64,000 bases of DNA. Source: Pseudaquidulcibacter saccharophilus. Lineage in GTDB: Bacteria; Pseudomonadota; Alphaproteobacteria; Caulobacterales; Aquidulcibacteraceae. Shown here one piece after another: positions 43,077 through 52,442 of the stretch. The position numbers and the translations under genes are program-made. The notes beneath the pieces were generated by a model that made no database searches, was not told the DNA's origin, and saw only the letters and a list, made by a program, of their open reading frames with translations. Position 1 is the stretch's first letter. Every line of letters begins with the position of its first letter. The DNA is taken from assembly GCF_019455445.1 (NCBI RefSeq), contig NZ_JAHWUS010000001.1, positions 496,001-560,000 on the forward strand. Direction: 5' to 3'.

Positions 43077-43856
43077 TTAAAGCCATGATTTAACTTTATT
43101 ATATGCCCCGTCAATGTCACCTTTATCTACACTTGCCTTTAATTCTTTGGCACGGGTAACAAATACTTGCTCACTTTTTGAAGAAGGTTTTGCAGTCGCG
43201 CAAATCGCCAAAAGTTTTGAATAGGCATTTTCATAAGAATTGCGGTCAAGCATAATCAAGGATGAGGCAAAGGCGAATTTAATCATCACATTGTCATTAT
43301 CTAACAGCATCGCTTTTTTATATTCATTGATGCCACTGTCTGCACTTGCGCCCAAAATTGCTGCTGAATTGCCACCGGTTGAAACTGCTTCCATGTGCCA
43401 TGCCGCGCGCAATGCCCATGCTTCCCCATAATTTGGGTAAAGGCTTATGATATTATCAAGTTTCAATTTGCCAAGCTGTGGCAACCCTGCGGCAAAGCCT
43501 TTTATTTTCCCGGCCTTGCGCGCTTTTATAAGAGTAATTATGGCATCAATCAGTAATGCTTCTTTATGGGTTTTATTGATTTTTAGCGCCTTATTAACAA
43601 GTGACTGCGCCTCATTAAGGGTTTTATCACTTGCTTGTGACGGGCGATAAATTGAGGCTTCGGTAACCAAAGCCCGCGCTGCGAGCGCATAATTATCGGC
43701 ATCATTGCGGGAATTGGCAATTGAGACAACGCCGCGATAATCACCATTATTAAATAATTGAAGCGCCCGCGGATTTAATTCTGCGGTTGCGGCACTTGTA
43801 ATAAATACATTAAGGCAAAGACCAGATATTATTAAAGACCGCATTTTTGACGTCAT
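43077..43856 (-). CDS. Exported TPR-like protein coupled to lysK
   Basis: A 259-residue protein with a signal peptide ([21 protein letters not shown], cleavage before ELNPRAL) and helical repeats with TPR-like spacing: [60 protein letters not shown] and [20 protein letters not shown]. No enzyme motif. The ATG overlaps the lysK stop by four bases, yet lysK acts in the cytosol and this protein outside it, so the link is probably co-transcription only. Confidence 0.75.
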   Translation of the reverse strand: MTSKMRSLIISGLCLNVFITSAATAELNPRALQLFNNGDYRGVVSIANSRNDADNYALAARALVTEASIYRPSQASDKTLNEAQSLVNKALKINKTHKEALLIDAIITLIKARKAGKIKGFAAGLPQLGKLKLDNIISLYPNYGEAWALRAAWHMEAVSTGGNSAAILGASADSGINEYKKAMLLDNDNVMIKFAFASSLIMLDRNSYENAYSKLLAICATAKPSSKSEQVFVTRAKELKASVDKGDIDGAYNKVKSWL

Positions 43857-45439
43857 TTCAATTTCTCATCAATCAGTGCAATTGTTGATTTAATACCGAA
43901 AAGGGCCGCAAAATTCCCGAATCTTGGACCAGTTTCTTGCCCCAAAAGCACTTCGTATAATGCTTTAAACCAGTCCCGCAAGTTTTCAAAGCCATTGTTT
44001 TTGCCAATTTCAAAAACTTGGGTTTGAATTGCCTCACCATCGTGGCTGTCACCCATTTCGGCAAGAACAGCACGAAGTTCAACAATTGCTTTACGCTCTT
44101 GTTCGGTTGGCGCACGGAATTTTTTGGTTGGCAATACAAAATCACGATAATATTCGATTGCATAGCCCGCAAGCTTATCAAGCAAAGGAGTTGCTTCTGG
44201 GCTTGCGTCAGGGGCATAAGATTTAATAAAGCCCCAAAGAACTTCTTTTGAACCCGCATCAGCCGCCGCAACAAGGTTTAGCAAAAGGCTGAATGAAATT
44301 GGTGAACCGACAGTCGGAACATTGCCCGAATGAATGTGCCACACTGGATTTTCAAAACGTTCCACCCAGCCTTGCTTTTGATAGGCGTCAAGGAATTGCA
44401 AATATTCGTCAACCGCTTTTGGAATTACATCAAAATAAAGTTTTTTGGCGGTTTTTGGTTTTGTGAATTGATACAGCGCCAGTGATTCTTCGGGTGCATA
44501 TCTAAGCCATTGTTCAACCGCAATCCCGTTGCCTTTTGATTTTGAGATTTTTTCCCCCTTATCATCAAGGAAAAGCTCATAAACAAATTGTACCGGTGCT
44601 TCTTCGCCCAAGACTTTACAGATGCGCGAATAAACGCTGGCATTGGTTTGGTGATCTTTGCCAAACATTTCAAAATCAACGCCCAATGCCGCCCAACGCA
44701 TACCAAAATCTGGCTTCCATTGAAGTTTTGCATTGCCGCCAGTTACCGGAATTGTGGTTTCGGTTCCGTCTTCATCATCAAAAGTGATAGTGCCGGCTTC
44801 TGCATCAATTCGTTTCATCGGTACATAAAGCACGCGACCAGTTTTTGGTGATATTGGCAAAAATGGCGAATAGGTTGCACGGCGCTCTTCACCCAAGGTT
44901 GGCAACATAATTTTCATTATGTCATCATACTTTTTTAGTGCGTTTAAAAGTGCCGCATCATATGCGCCAGATGTATATAATTCAGTTGCTGATTTGAATT
45001 CATATTCGAAACCAAAACTGTCCAAAAACCCTCTTAGCATTGCATTATTATGGTGGGCAAAGCTTTCAAATTTTTCAAATGGATCTGGAACTTTGGTCAA
45101 TGGAAGTTGCAAATATTCCTGTAATTTTTCGTAATTCGGAATGTTATCAGGAACTTTGCGCATGCCGTCCATGTCATCAGATACGCAGATAAGTTTGGTT
45201 TTAACTTTGCCTTCGGTTAAAACTTCAAATGCATGTTTAACCATCGTGGTGCGGCAAACCTCACCAAAAGTTCCGATATGTGGCAAACCAGATGGGCCAT
45301 AACCAGTTTCAAAAATCACGACATCCTTTGGCTTGCGTTTTAGGCGCTGTGCAATGGCGCGTGCCTGTTCAAAAGGCCATGCTTTTGCATTTTGTGCTAA
45401 TTGCGCGAATTGGGTGTTATTGTCGCCAATATCAGTCAT
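43853..45439 (-). CDS. lysK: Lysyl-tRNA synthetase, class I
   Basis: A 528-residue class I LysRS that charges tRNA-Lys. The Rossmann nucleotide motifs are visible: [20 protein letters not shown] (HIGH variant HIGT at 54-57) and [19 protein letters not shown]-type residues (KISKSKG, the KMSKS loop). [16 protein letters not shown] and [11 protein letters not shown] match the class I editing-free family. The all-helical C-terminal anticodon cage follows. Class I LysRS replaces the usual class II LysS in most alphaproteobacteria and archaea. Full length. Confidence 0.95.
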   Translation of the reverse strand: MTDIGDNNTQFAQLAQNAKAWPFEQARAIAQRLKRKPKDVVIFETGYGPSGLPHIGTFGEVCRTTMVKHAFEVLTEGKVKTKLICVSDDMDGMRKVPDNIPNYEKLQEYLQLPLTKVPDPFEKFESFAHHNNAMLRGFLDSFGFEYEFKSATELYTSGAYDAALLNALKKYDDIMKIMLPTLGEERRATYSPFLPISPKTGRVLYVPMKRIDAEAGTITFDDEDGTETTIPVTGGNAKLQWKPDFGMRWAALGVDFEMFGKDHQTNASVYSRICKVLGEEAPVQFVYELFLDDKGEKISKSKGNGIAVEQWLRYAPEESLALYQFTKPKTAKKLYFDVIPKAVDEYLQFLDAYQKQGWVERFENPVWHIHSGNVPTVGSPISFSLLLNLVAAADAGSKEVLWGFIKSYAPDASPEATPLLDKLAGYAIEYYRDFVLPTKKFRAPTEQERKAIVELRAVLAEMGDSHDGEAIQTQVFEIGKNNGFENLRDWFKALYEVLLGQETGPRFGNFAALFGIKSTIALIDEKLK

Positions 45440-45555
45440 AATCTGCTTTCTGTATTACTACTTAAATAGAATTGTGGTTTTGTTTGCAAACCCTTTACAT
45501 CAAAAATAACTTTTTGCCACATTTAAACGGCAGAATTTTCATATAAAGAACGTAC

Positions 45556-46098
45556 ATGGATAATATTTTTAAAAATTCTGCAATTGAAAATTTGGTTATA
45601 TTTCGCCATGGCAAGGCGCAAAAAATTTATGACGCCGATGACGACTTTTCGCGCCAGCTTACGGAGCGTGGGCAAAGGGATGCGGAAAATCAGGCCGTTC
45701 GTCTGAAAGAGGCTGGCTTCAATGCCGATATGGCCTTGGTATCAACTGCGGCACGTGCTGCACAAACATGGGAAAAGGCGCATGGGGTTTTCCCTGATTG
45801 CCGCGCAAAATTATTGGATAAATTTTACCTTGCATCCCCAAAAGTCTATTTAAACGAGGCAATTTCATGCGGCGAAAAAAATGTGATGTTAATTGCCCAT
45901 GATCCAGGTCTGCATGAATTATGCCGTTATTTTATGTTTGGTGGCGGGGCAATTAATTCTGAAGATATCAGCAATGAGCAGGCGTTATTATTATTTGAAC
46001 TTCCAACAGCAGGGGTTGCATGGTTTACGCGCGATGATAATTCTAAAAGCGGCATGGTTTTAAAACATTATTTCAAACCTATAAAACAGGCGCAATAA
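45556..46098 (+). CDS. SixA-like histidine phosphatase family protein
   Basis: A 180-residue member of the phosphoglycerate mutase-like histidine phosphatase family. The catalytic RHG motif lies in NLVIFRHGKAQKIYDADDDF, followed by QLTERGQRDAENQAVRLKE and STAARAAQTWEKA. A second His is in VMLIAHDPGLHELCRYF. The pattern is that of SixA, a phosphohistidine phosphatase acting on phosphotransfer proteins such as ArcB or PTS-Ntr NPr. The substrate here is unproven. Confidence 0.88.
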   Translation: MDNIFKNSAIENLVIFRHGKAQKIYDADDDFSRQLTERGQRDAENQAVRLKEAGFNADMALVSTAARAAQTWEKAHGVFPDCRAKLLDKFYLASPKVYLNEAISCGEKNVMLIAHDPGLHELCRYFMFGGGAINSEDISNEQALLLFELPTAGVAWFTRDDNSKSGMVLKHYFKPIKQAQ

Positions 46099-46113
46099 TC
46101 ATTTTCCCCTGAA

Positions 46114-46611
46114 TTATTTCTCGCACCGGTTAAAAACCCTGCCCTTTGAATTGTCATTGGTTGCAATTCCGTCTTTGACCATAATTAGCGGTGGATTATC
46201 AGGTAATTGCCCGATAAACGACCATTCTTGAATTTGATTTTGGCCAAGGATTTTATATTTCTCATAAGTATGATTGCACCCGACCGGCGCGCAGACACGG
46301 GTTTCAATTTCTACAAATTCACCTTTTATATCTGCTTTTAACATTTCTAGGCGTTCACCTTCGCCCTTTGCGCCATAGCCAACTTCGACTTTTGGTTTTT
46401 GTGGGTTGAAAATAAAGGATTGGAAATTGCCATCTTCATTACATTCTGTTGTACGCCAAGCCGAATTTTTAAGATATTGGGCCGCAGCCTTAGAATAGAT
46501 TTGTGGTTTGGCTTTGGCATTATTTTTTGGCGCAGCAAATGAATTATTGACACCAATTGTTATCAAGCCAACCAAGCAAAGCGCGACCATCGTTTTAAAG
46601 TTTTTAATCAT
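46114..46611 (-). CDS. Exported protein of unknown function with paired cysteines
   Basis: A 165-residue protein I do not recognise. Signal peptide MIKNFKTMVALCLVGLITIG ... SFA, cleaved before APKNNAK. The mature part is predicted mostly beta: WRTTECNEDGNFQSFIFNPQ, VEIETRVCAPVGCNHTYEKY and IQEWSFIGQLPDNPPLIMVK. Four cysteines (TTEC, RVC, VGC, NRC near the end) could form two disulfides in the periplasm. It is convergent with the SixA-like gene (15 bp apart) and divergent to the membrane glycosyltransferase. Confidence 0.7.
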   Translation of the reverse strand: MIKNFKTMVALCLVGLITIGVNNSFAAPKNNAKAKPQIYSKAAAQYLKNSAWRTTECNEDGNFQSFIFNPQKPKVEVGYGAKGEGERLEMLKADIKGEFVEIETRVCAPVGCNHTYEKYKILGQNQIQEWSFIGQLPDNPPLIMVKDGIATNDNSKGRVFNRCEK

Positions 46612-46722
46612 TTCATGCGCAATCTAATAAGTATAAATGAAACACCTGTGGAATTCATTATGATATGCAGGTAAAGATTATATAAACCTGTAAACAAGTG
46701 TTAAAAAAAGTATTTAAGGCAC

Positions 46723-48477
46723 ATGAAGAAAAACCTGTTTAAAACCATGCACCCGATCCTGCTTCTGGCGCTAATATGTGCCATGCTTGCAAGGATTTCG
46801 TCACCTGATTGGGCGAAAGTTATGCAATGGATTGTGCCAGATAATGATGATGCAATGCGTATTCTCGAAGTGCGGGCATGGCTTCACGGTCAGGGATTTT
46901 ATGACTTATTAAATCACCGCCTTAACCCACCAAATGGCGGCGATATTCACTGGTCACGTGTGGGTGATTTACCGCTTGCGTTTGCGGAATTGGTTTTGCG
47001 CCCTTTTATGGGGGAAATACAGGCGGAAAAAATTGGGGCGTTTTTTACACCAGTTTTTCTGGGTGGCATTTTCGCAATTTGTCTTGGCCTTGTCGTTAGC
47101 CGCTTTGAAAAAGAACCTTTTTCTTATTATATTTCTGCGTTTTTGGGGCTTTTAACCGTTGGTGCGATGACCTATTTCCAACCGGCGCGGGTGGATCATC
47201 ACGGTTTGCAAATTATTTTTGCGCTTTTGGCGCTTTGGGGTTTATTATCGCAAAATAAAAAAGGTGCTTTGGTTGCGGGGCTTGCGATTGCTCTATCGAT
47301 AACCATTGGCTTTGAAACCGTGCCGATTGTGGCGGTTATGATTATTTGGGCTGCACTTGTATGGGGAGTGCGGGGCAATGGCGAATTCACCGCGATTTTT
47401 ACGCTCTCCTTGGCATTTTTTGTAATTTGCGGCTTCTTAATAAATGTTTCACCACAAAACTATCTTATTGGGCAAAATGACAAGTTAAGCATTGCGCAAG
47501 TTTTGCCGATTTTGGCCGGCTCGGTTGGATTATTCCTATCAACCTTATTATTCTCATATACTTCGACAAGAACACGTTTTATCGCCCTTGTTGTGATTGG
47601 AATTGCCGTAATATTGGTTGCCGTACAATTCCCGATTTTGCTTGAAAAGCCATATTATCAAACTAGCCCATTATTGCATAAATTATGGCTTAATGCCGTT
47701 ACCGAAACCCACCCACTTTATAAAGCACGTCCAGAGACGTCGATTACTTTGGGCTTTTTTGAGGTTATGGCATCAATCGCAGTTGCCATTAAAATCTTTA
47801 TTCTATGGCGTGATAAAAGACGCGAAGAAATGGCGCTTGAAAATTGGCTATTATTGGGTGCAATTTTAATTTCTTTGACCCTTTTGGCATTTTTCTGGCA
47901 ATTGCGTATGGCGGGTTTGGCACAAACGTTTGCCGCGGTTGTTGCCGCCGCACTTTTTGTAACTATTTTGAAAAATCAGGGGCTTTTGAATGCCCTTTTG
48001 GTATTGGTTGTAGTCAATCCAATGGTGCCAAATATGGTTGCCAATTTATACAATAAGGCAAAACCAAAAACCAGCAATTATGCAATTGGCGGCGGCGTAA
48101 GTTGTAAAGGGGTGAAGGCATTCTCGGCCCTTGCCGCATTGCCAGATGGCTTGGTTGCCTCACACATTGATTTTGGTGCGCAGGCCTTATTAACAACAAA
48201 CCAAAAAGTGCTTGCTGCACCATATCACCGCAATCAAGGTAATATGGTTGCCTATTCAATTTTCCTTGCCAAACCTGATGAGGCACTGAAAATAATTCGT
48301 TCTCATGGGGTTGATTATTTGGGGCTTTGCACCAAATCTGCGGAAACTGAAATTATAAGCCGTGAAAGCCCAAATGGTCTTATGAAGCAATTGGTAAATA
48401 AAAAATATCCTGAATATCTTGAATTGGTTCCATCGCCAAACGGTTCAGGAATTGTGATTTGGAAAGTTAAAAAATGA
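46723..48477 (+). CDS. Polytopic membrane protein, GT-C glycosyltransferase-like
   Basis: A 584-residue protein with about ten to twelve membrane helices and a ~110-residue C-terminal soluble part. The first periplasmic loop contains DNDDAMRILEVRAWLHGQGF, then NPPNGGDIHWSRVGDLPLAF, an acidic motif placed as in GT-C enzymes (ArnT, PMT, STT3 types). A later QPARVDHHGLQIIFALLAL loop is also conserved in proteins I recall from other alphaproteobacteria. It would use a polyprenyl-phosphate sugar donor, but neither donor nor acceptor can be read. It overlaps the WD40 gene by 4 bp. Confidence 0.65.
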   Translation: MKKNLFKTMHPILLLALICAMLARISSPDWAKVMQWIVPDNDDAMRILEVRAWLHGQGFYDLLNHRLNPPNGGDIHWSRVGDLPLAFAELVLRPFMGEIQAEKIGAFFTPVFLGGIFAICLGLVVSRFEKEPFSYYISAFLGLLTVGAMTYFQPARVDHHGLQIIFALLALWGLLSQNKKGALVAGLAIALSITIGFETVPIVAVMIIWAALVWGVRGNGEFTAIFTLSLAFFVICGFLINVSPQNYLIGQNDKLSIAQVLPILAGSVGLFLSTLLFSYTSTRTRFIALVVIGIAVILVAVQFPILLEKPYYQTSPLLHKLWLNAVTETHPLYKARPETSITLGFFEVMASIAVAIKIFILWRDKRREEMALENWLLLGAILISLTLLAFFWQLRMAGLAQTFAAVVAAALFVTILKNQGLLNALLVLVVVNPMVPNMVANLYNKAKPKTSNYAIGGGVSCKGVKAFSALAALPDGLVASHIDFGAQALLTTNQKVLAAPYHRNQGNMVAYSIFLAKPDEALKIIRSHGVDYLGLCTKSAETEIISRESPNGLMKQLVNKKYPEYLELVPSPNGSGIVIWKVKK

Positions 48478-49469
48478 TTTTTGAAAGCCAAGTCGATTCC
48501 CAAGGTGTGAATTGCTTTTTTAGTGGTGAAAAACCATTATTTGCCTTTGGTGACGGTCAAATTTTTTATGATGACAAGCATTTAATTACGCTTGAAGATG
48601 GGGTTTATTCCGCCGCTTTATGCCCATTATCATTTGGCATGATTGCTTTGGGCGATGATGGCAAAATAACCCGTGTAAGATTAAATGGAAAAACCGAAGA
48701 AATTCACCACCTCAAAGGTGACTTTGCCGATTCAATAAAAGTAAATGCAAATTCAAAATTCCTAGCAGTGGCGCAAAGCCGTAATGTTGCTGTGATAAAT
48801 CTTATTGATAATAGCCTGATTTTTGAATTCACCCCGCCCATGTCCCCCAATTATATTGCGTTTGATCAAAAGGGGGATAATTTGGTGGTTGGGCACGGCA
48901 AGGGAATGACTATTTATGACCTGAAAACCGGTGAAGATCCGCTTGATTTTCCAGTTCCAGGTGGTGTTTATGCCTGTGAATTTAGCCCAAATTTACAATT
49001 CATCGTTGCCGCATCAGGAGAACCGGCAATGGTTGGTTGGCGCTTAACAGATGGGGTTGCGTTCCGCATGGCTGGCTATCCTGCAAAACCGACATCTCTG
49101 GCATGGGTAGAAGGTGGCGCTGGTCTTGTGACATCTGGTGGGCCAGTTGGCGTTTTATGGCCCTTTGACACTTATGAGGGGCCGATAAATAAACCCGCCA
49201 AAACTTTCCGTACCCGAAGCGGCCTTGTTACTACTGTGGCATCGGCAAAGCATATGATTGCGCTTGGCTATAATGATGGTGGTGTCGATTTAATTGAAAT
49301 CGGCGATGAAACCCCGCATTATATTGCCGGACCTATGCAAGATAATAATCAAGAAATTAACTTGCGGGCAGGCGATGCGCGCATTGTTGATTTGGCGTTT
49401 TCCCAAAATGCGCGCTTGCTTGCATATATTGCCGAAAATGGCAAGTTTGGTCTTAAAAAACTATTTTGA
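48474..49469 (+). CDS. WD40-like beta-propeller protein
   Basis: A 331-residue cytosolic protein without a signal peptide. Several propeller blades can be seen: LCPLSFGMIALGDDGKITRV, VNANSKFLAVAQSRNVAVIN, FDQKGDNLVVGHGKGMTIYD, ACEFSPNLQFIVAASGEPAM, then VEGGAGLVTSGGPVGVLWPF and DLAFSQNARLLAYIAENGKF. The WD dipeptides are replaced by YD, VGW and VLW endings. It is translated with the membrane glycosyltransferase-like gene (ATGA overlap) and overlaps the convergent aminotransferase by 9 bp. Function unknown; a scaffold for the membrane protein is plausible. Confidence 0.82.
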   Translation: MIFESQVDSQGVNCFFSGEKPLFAFGDGQIFYDDKHLITLEDGVYSAALCPLSFGMIALGDDGKITRVRLNGKTEEIHHLKGDFADSIKVNANSKFLAVAQSRNVAVINLIDNSLIFEFTPPMSPNYIAFDQKGDNLVVGHGKGMTIYDLKTGEDPLDFPVPGGVYACEFSPNLQFIVAASGEPAMVGWRLTDGVAFRMAGYPAKPTSLAWVEGGAGLVTSGGPVGVLWPFDTYEGPINKPAKTFRTRSGLVTTVASAKHMIALGYNDGGVDLIEIGDETPHYIAGPMQDNNQEINLRAGDARIVDLAFSQNARLLAYIAENGKFGLKKLF

Positions 49470-50642
49470 CAAAAACTCACGAATTTTTGCAATGATATAA
49501 TCTTGGGTTTCTGTATCCATATATGGGTGCATCGGTAATGACATAACGGCATCTGCCATATGTTCGGTAACAGGTAATTGCCCATAACCAGTGTTTACAA
49601 AATCAAGATATGGTCCCTGAACGTGCATTGGAATTGGGTAATAAGCGGCACTTGGGACACCATTTTCACGCAGATACGCCATTAATGCATCACGGTCAGG
49701 AACTTGGATTGTATATTGCGCCCAGTTTGAAACGCCGCCATCAATTACGATTGGTGCAACGCAAACGTCTTTTAAACCTTCATAATAACGGTCTGCAACA
49801 ACATTACGTTTTTCAATTTCTTCGGAAAAAATCGCAATTTTTTCAAGTAATACTGCGGCCTGAATGGTATCAAGGCGGCTATTCATGCCAATGCGCATAT
49901 TCATATATTTAGGGTCATGGTCAAAATTTTTGCCTTCAAGGTCATTTTTAACCGCTTTACCGTGAACACGGATTGAATCCATCATATGCCAATCATCTTC
50001 AGAATTTGTAATAACCGCGCCACCATCACCATAGCATCCCAAAGGTTTGGCAGGGAAGAAAGATGTAGTTTGTGCATCCGCCCATTCAATTGGATGTTTG
50101 CCGTTTAGTGTGCAGCCAAAACCTTGTGCCGAGTCTGAAATAAGTTTCAGGTTATATTTATCACAAATCGCGCGGATTTTTGGATAATCTGCCGCCTGCC
50201 CAAATAAGTCGACCGCAATAACGACTTTGGGCGTTAATTTTCCATCGGCAACAACTTTTTCAATGGCTTCTTCAAGTTTTACTGGGTCGATATTGTAAGT
50301 ATCTTCAAGGATATCAACAAAAACGCCGGTCGCACCAGTCCATGGAATAACCTCTGCGGTGGCAGCAAATGTGAATGATGGGCAGAAAACGGCATCTCCG
50401 GCACCAATGCCCCATGCCATTAACGGTAAAACGATTGCATCAGTTCCATTCGCACATGAAAGGCCATATTTTGCGCCCGCGAATTCCGCTATTTTTGCCT
50501 CAAACTCTCTTACTTGTGGTCCCATTACAAAAGCACAAGAATCAACAACGCCCATAACCGCATTGTCAATTTTTTTACCAAGATATTCACGCTGTGCCTT
50601 TAGGTCGATGAAATTAATCGGCTTTTGCGGTTGGGTTGCCAT
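49461..50642 (-). CDS. DegT/DnrJ/EryC1/StrS aminotransferase, WbpE-like
   Basis: A 393-residue PLP-dependent sugar-nucleotide aminotransferase. Seen: NFIDLKAQREYLGKKIDNAV, GLSCANGTDAIVLPLMA, FCPSFTFAATAEVI, LISDSAQGFGCTLNGKH and TTSFFPAKPLGCYGDGGAVI, with the PLP Lys in PAKPLG. GMNSRLDTIQAAVLL, YYPIPMHVQGPY and MSLPMHPYMD follow. This combination is closest to WbpE-type enzymes that aminate a 3-keto-hexuronic acid for surface polysaccharides. No other O-antigen gene adjoins, apart from the GT-C-like gene on the opposite strand. Confidence 0.88.
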   Translation of the reverse strand: MATQPQKPINFIDLKAQREYLGKKIDNAVMGVVDSCAFVMGPQVREFEAKIAEFAGAKYGLSCANGTDAIVLPLMAWGIGAGDAVFCPSFTFAATAEVIPWTGATGVFVDILEDTYNIDPVKLEEAIEKVVADGKLTPKVVIAVDLFGQAADYPKIRAICDKYNLKLISDSAQGFGCTLNGKHPIEWADAQTTSFFPAKPLGCYGDGGAVITNSEDDWHMMDSIRVHGKAVKNDLEGKNFDHDPKYMNMRIGMNSRLDTIQAAVLLEKIAIFSEEIEKRNVVADRYYEGLKDVCVAPIVIDGGVSNWAQYTIQVPDRDALMAYLRENGVPSAAYYPIPMHVQGPYLDFVNTGYGQLPVTEHMADAVMSLPMHPYMDTETQDYIIAKIREFLSK

Positions 50643-50832
50643 GGTAAATCCTTATAAAAAAACTAATAAAAAATAATATATTGCGGCTTAATAAACCCAG
50701 AAATTCAATTAATAAAGTCACAAAATATTTTCCATTGTTACCACATTTTTTGAATTTTTAGTTAAATGTAAAAACCCTTAAAAAAACAGGAAATATATCA
50801 ATTTGGGACTAAAAAATTACAATTTATTTACC

Positions 50833-50841
50833 TGTGGATAA
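50833..50841 (-). promoter_or_regulatory. Single perfect DnaA-box 9-mer
   Basis: TTATCCACA on the minus strand, 74 bp upstream of the chemoreceptor ATG, in a 272-bp very AT-rich gap (50643-50914) that contains no gene. Only one perfect box is visible, with no cluster, so it is not an origin by itself. It could be a DnaA regulatory site or chance. Confidence 0.3.
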
Positions 50842-50914
50842 TAATATTAGGATTCACAAATAAAAAAAATCGTAAGGCAGAGCATTAATTTTCAGGTCAA
50901 TTTCGAGGTGTAGG

Positions 50915-52396
50915 ATGTTTTCGAAGAATAAAGGCAATACAAACGCAACTCTTGATGCGCTTAACGCGTCACAGGCTGTTATTGAATTTACCCCAACGGG
51001 TGAAATTTTAACGGCGAATGAAAACTTTTTAAAAACTGTTGGATACACCCTATCCGAAGTAGTTGGTGGGCATCACAGAATGTTTTGTGAGGCTAAATTT
51101 GTAAATAGCCCTGATTATAAAGAATTTTGGAATAATCTTGCAAGTGGTCGATTTAATGCCGGCGAATTCAAACGCATCGGCAAATCTGGAAATGTTATCT
51201 GGCTTCAAGCATCTTATAACCCAATCAAAGATGATCGTGGTAATGTGGTTAAGGTTATTAAATTTGCTGCCGATATTACCGATGCCAAAAATAAAGCAAT
51301 CGATTCCCAAGGTAAAATTGATGCCATTAACCGTTCGCAGGCTGTAATCGAATTTACGCCAAAAGGTGAGGTGTTGTTTGCCAATGAAAACTTCCTGAAA
51401 ACCCTTGGCTATAACCTTGGCGAAATTCAACATAAACACCATTCAATGTTCTGCGATACTGCCTATACCCAAAGCCCAGAATACAAAGCTTTCTGGAATG
51501 AACTTGCGGCAGGTAAATTCCAAGCTGCTGAATATAAGCGTATCGGTAAAGGCGGCAAAGAAGTTTATATCCAAGCATCATATAACCCAATTTTTGATGA
51601 CACTGGTGCGGTTGTAAAAGTTGTTAAATTTGCAACCGATATTACACCAACCGTTCTTAAACGTCTTGCCAATGAGGGTTTAAGCAAAGGCATTAACGAA
51701 GATCTTGGACAAGTTGTAGGTGAAGTTAATACAGCATCAGAGATGACATCAAAGGCATCTGCTGCATCTGCTGAAACTGGGGCGATTGTGAATTCAGTTG
51801 CCGCCGCATCAGAAGAATTAAGCCAAAGTGTTCGTGAAATTTCTGCGAACATGACCAATGCCAAAGCAGCAGTTGAAAACGTATTTGAACATGCCGAAAA
51901 CGCAAATAAATCTGCTGATATGCTAAACCGCTCAGCAGTTTCAATGAATGGCATTGTGACCATGATTCAAGAAATTGCACAGCAAATTAACATGCTTGCA
52001 CTAAACGCAACAATTGAATCGGCACGTGCCGGTGAGGCAGGGCGTGGCTTTGCGGTTGTGGCATCAGAGGTTAAAACCCTTGCCAACCAAACCACAACCT
52101 CAACCCAAACCATCTCGGCAGAAATCCAAAAAATGCAAAGTGTTTCAACCGAAGTTGTGGAATCACTTGGCGTTATCTCAAGCTCTATGACAAATGTTTT
52201 GGACAATGTGGCATCGGTTGCGACCGCGATTGAGCAGCAGAATGCAGTTACCGGCGATATATCACAAAATATGCAGTCTGCAGTGGGTGCGGTGAACGAA
52301 ATTACCCAATCACTAACCGAAATCAACAGCACATTTGAAACTGTTGCGGCGGCTTCTGATAAGGTTAAAAAAGACGTTGAGGCATTGGTTGCATAA
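50915..52396 (+). CDS. Soluble methyl-accepting chemotaxis protein with two PAS domains
   Basis: A 493-residue cytoplasmic chemoreceptor with no membrane segment. PAS1 is ~20-122 and PAS2 ~142-244; they are near duplicates ([20 protein letters not shown] versus [20 protein letters not shown]) with a 122-residue period. A linker leads to the signalling domain (~265-493), with the conserved hairpin tip [20 protein letters not shown] followed by [20 protein letters not shown]. Layout resembles the Azospirillum AerC-type aerotaxis sensors with PAS-bound flavin; ligand is unknown. There is no C-terminal CheR-binding pentapeptide. Ends at a strong terminator. No other che genes in the window. Confidence 0.92.
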   Translation: MFSKNKGNTNATLDALNASQAVIEFTPTGEILTANENFLKTVGYTLSEVVGGHHRMFCEAKFVNSPDYKEFWNNLASGRFNAGEFKRIGKSGNVIWLQASYNPIKDDRGNVVKVIKFAADITDAKNKAIDSQGKIDAINRSQAVIEFTPKGEVLFANENFLKTLGYNLGEIQHKHHSMFCDTAYTQSPEYKAFWNELAAGKFQAAEYKRIGKGGKEVYIQASYNPIFDDTGAVVKVVKFATDITPTVLKRLANEGLSKGINEDLGQVVGEVNTASEMTSKASAASAETGAIVNSVAAASEELSQSVREISANMTNAKAAVENVFEHAENANKSADMLNRSAVSMNGIVTMIQEIAQQINMLALNATIESARAGEAGRGFAVVASEVKTLANQTTTSTQTISAEIQKMQSVSTEVVESLGVISSSMTNVLDNVASVATAIEQQNAVTGDISQNMQSAVGAVNEITQSLTEINSTFETVAAASDKVKKDVEALVA

Positions 52397-52415
52397 TTTG
52401 CAACATAGCCAAAAG

Positions 52416-52442
52416 AAAAGCCCCCGTTTGGGGGCTTTTTTT
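52416..52442. terminator. Terminator between the chemoreceptor and M20 peptidase genes
   Basis: AAAAGCCCCC pairs with GGGGGCTTTT across GTTT, followed by more T residues, 20 bp after the chemoreceptor stop. Its right edge touches the stop of the convergent peptidase gene, which it may also terminate. Confidence 0.88.

Noticed and set aside
50643-50914. Chromosomal replication origin
   Set aside because: Only one DnaA box is visible, with no cluster, no neighbouring dnaA or hemE, and no testable skew here.
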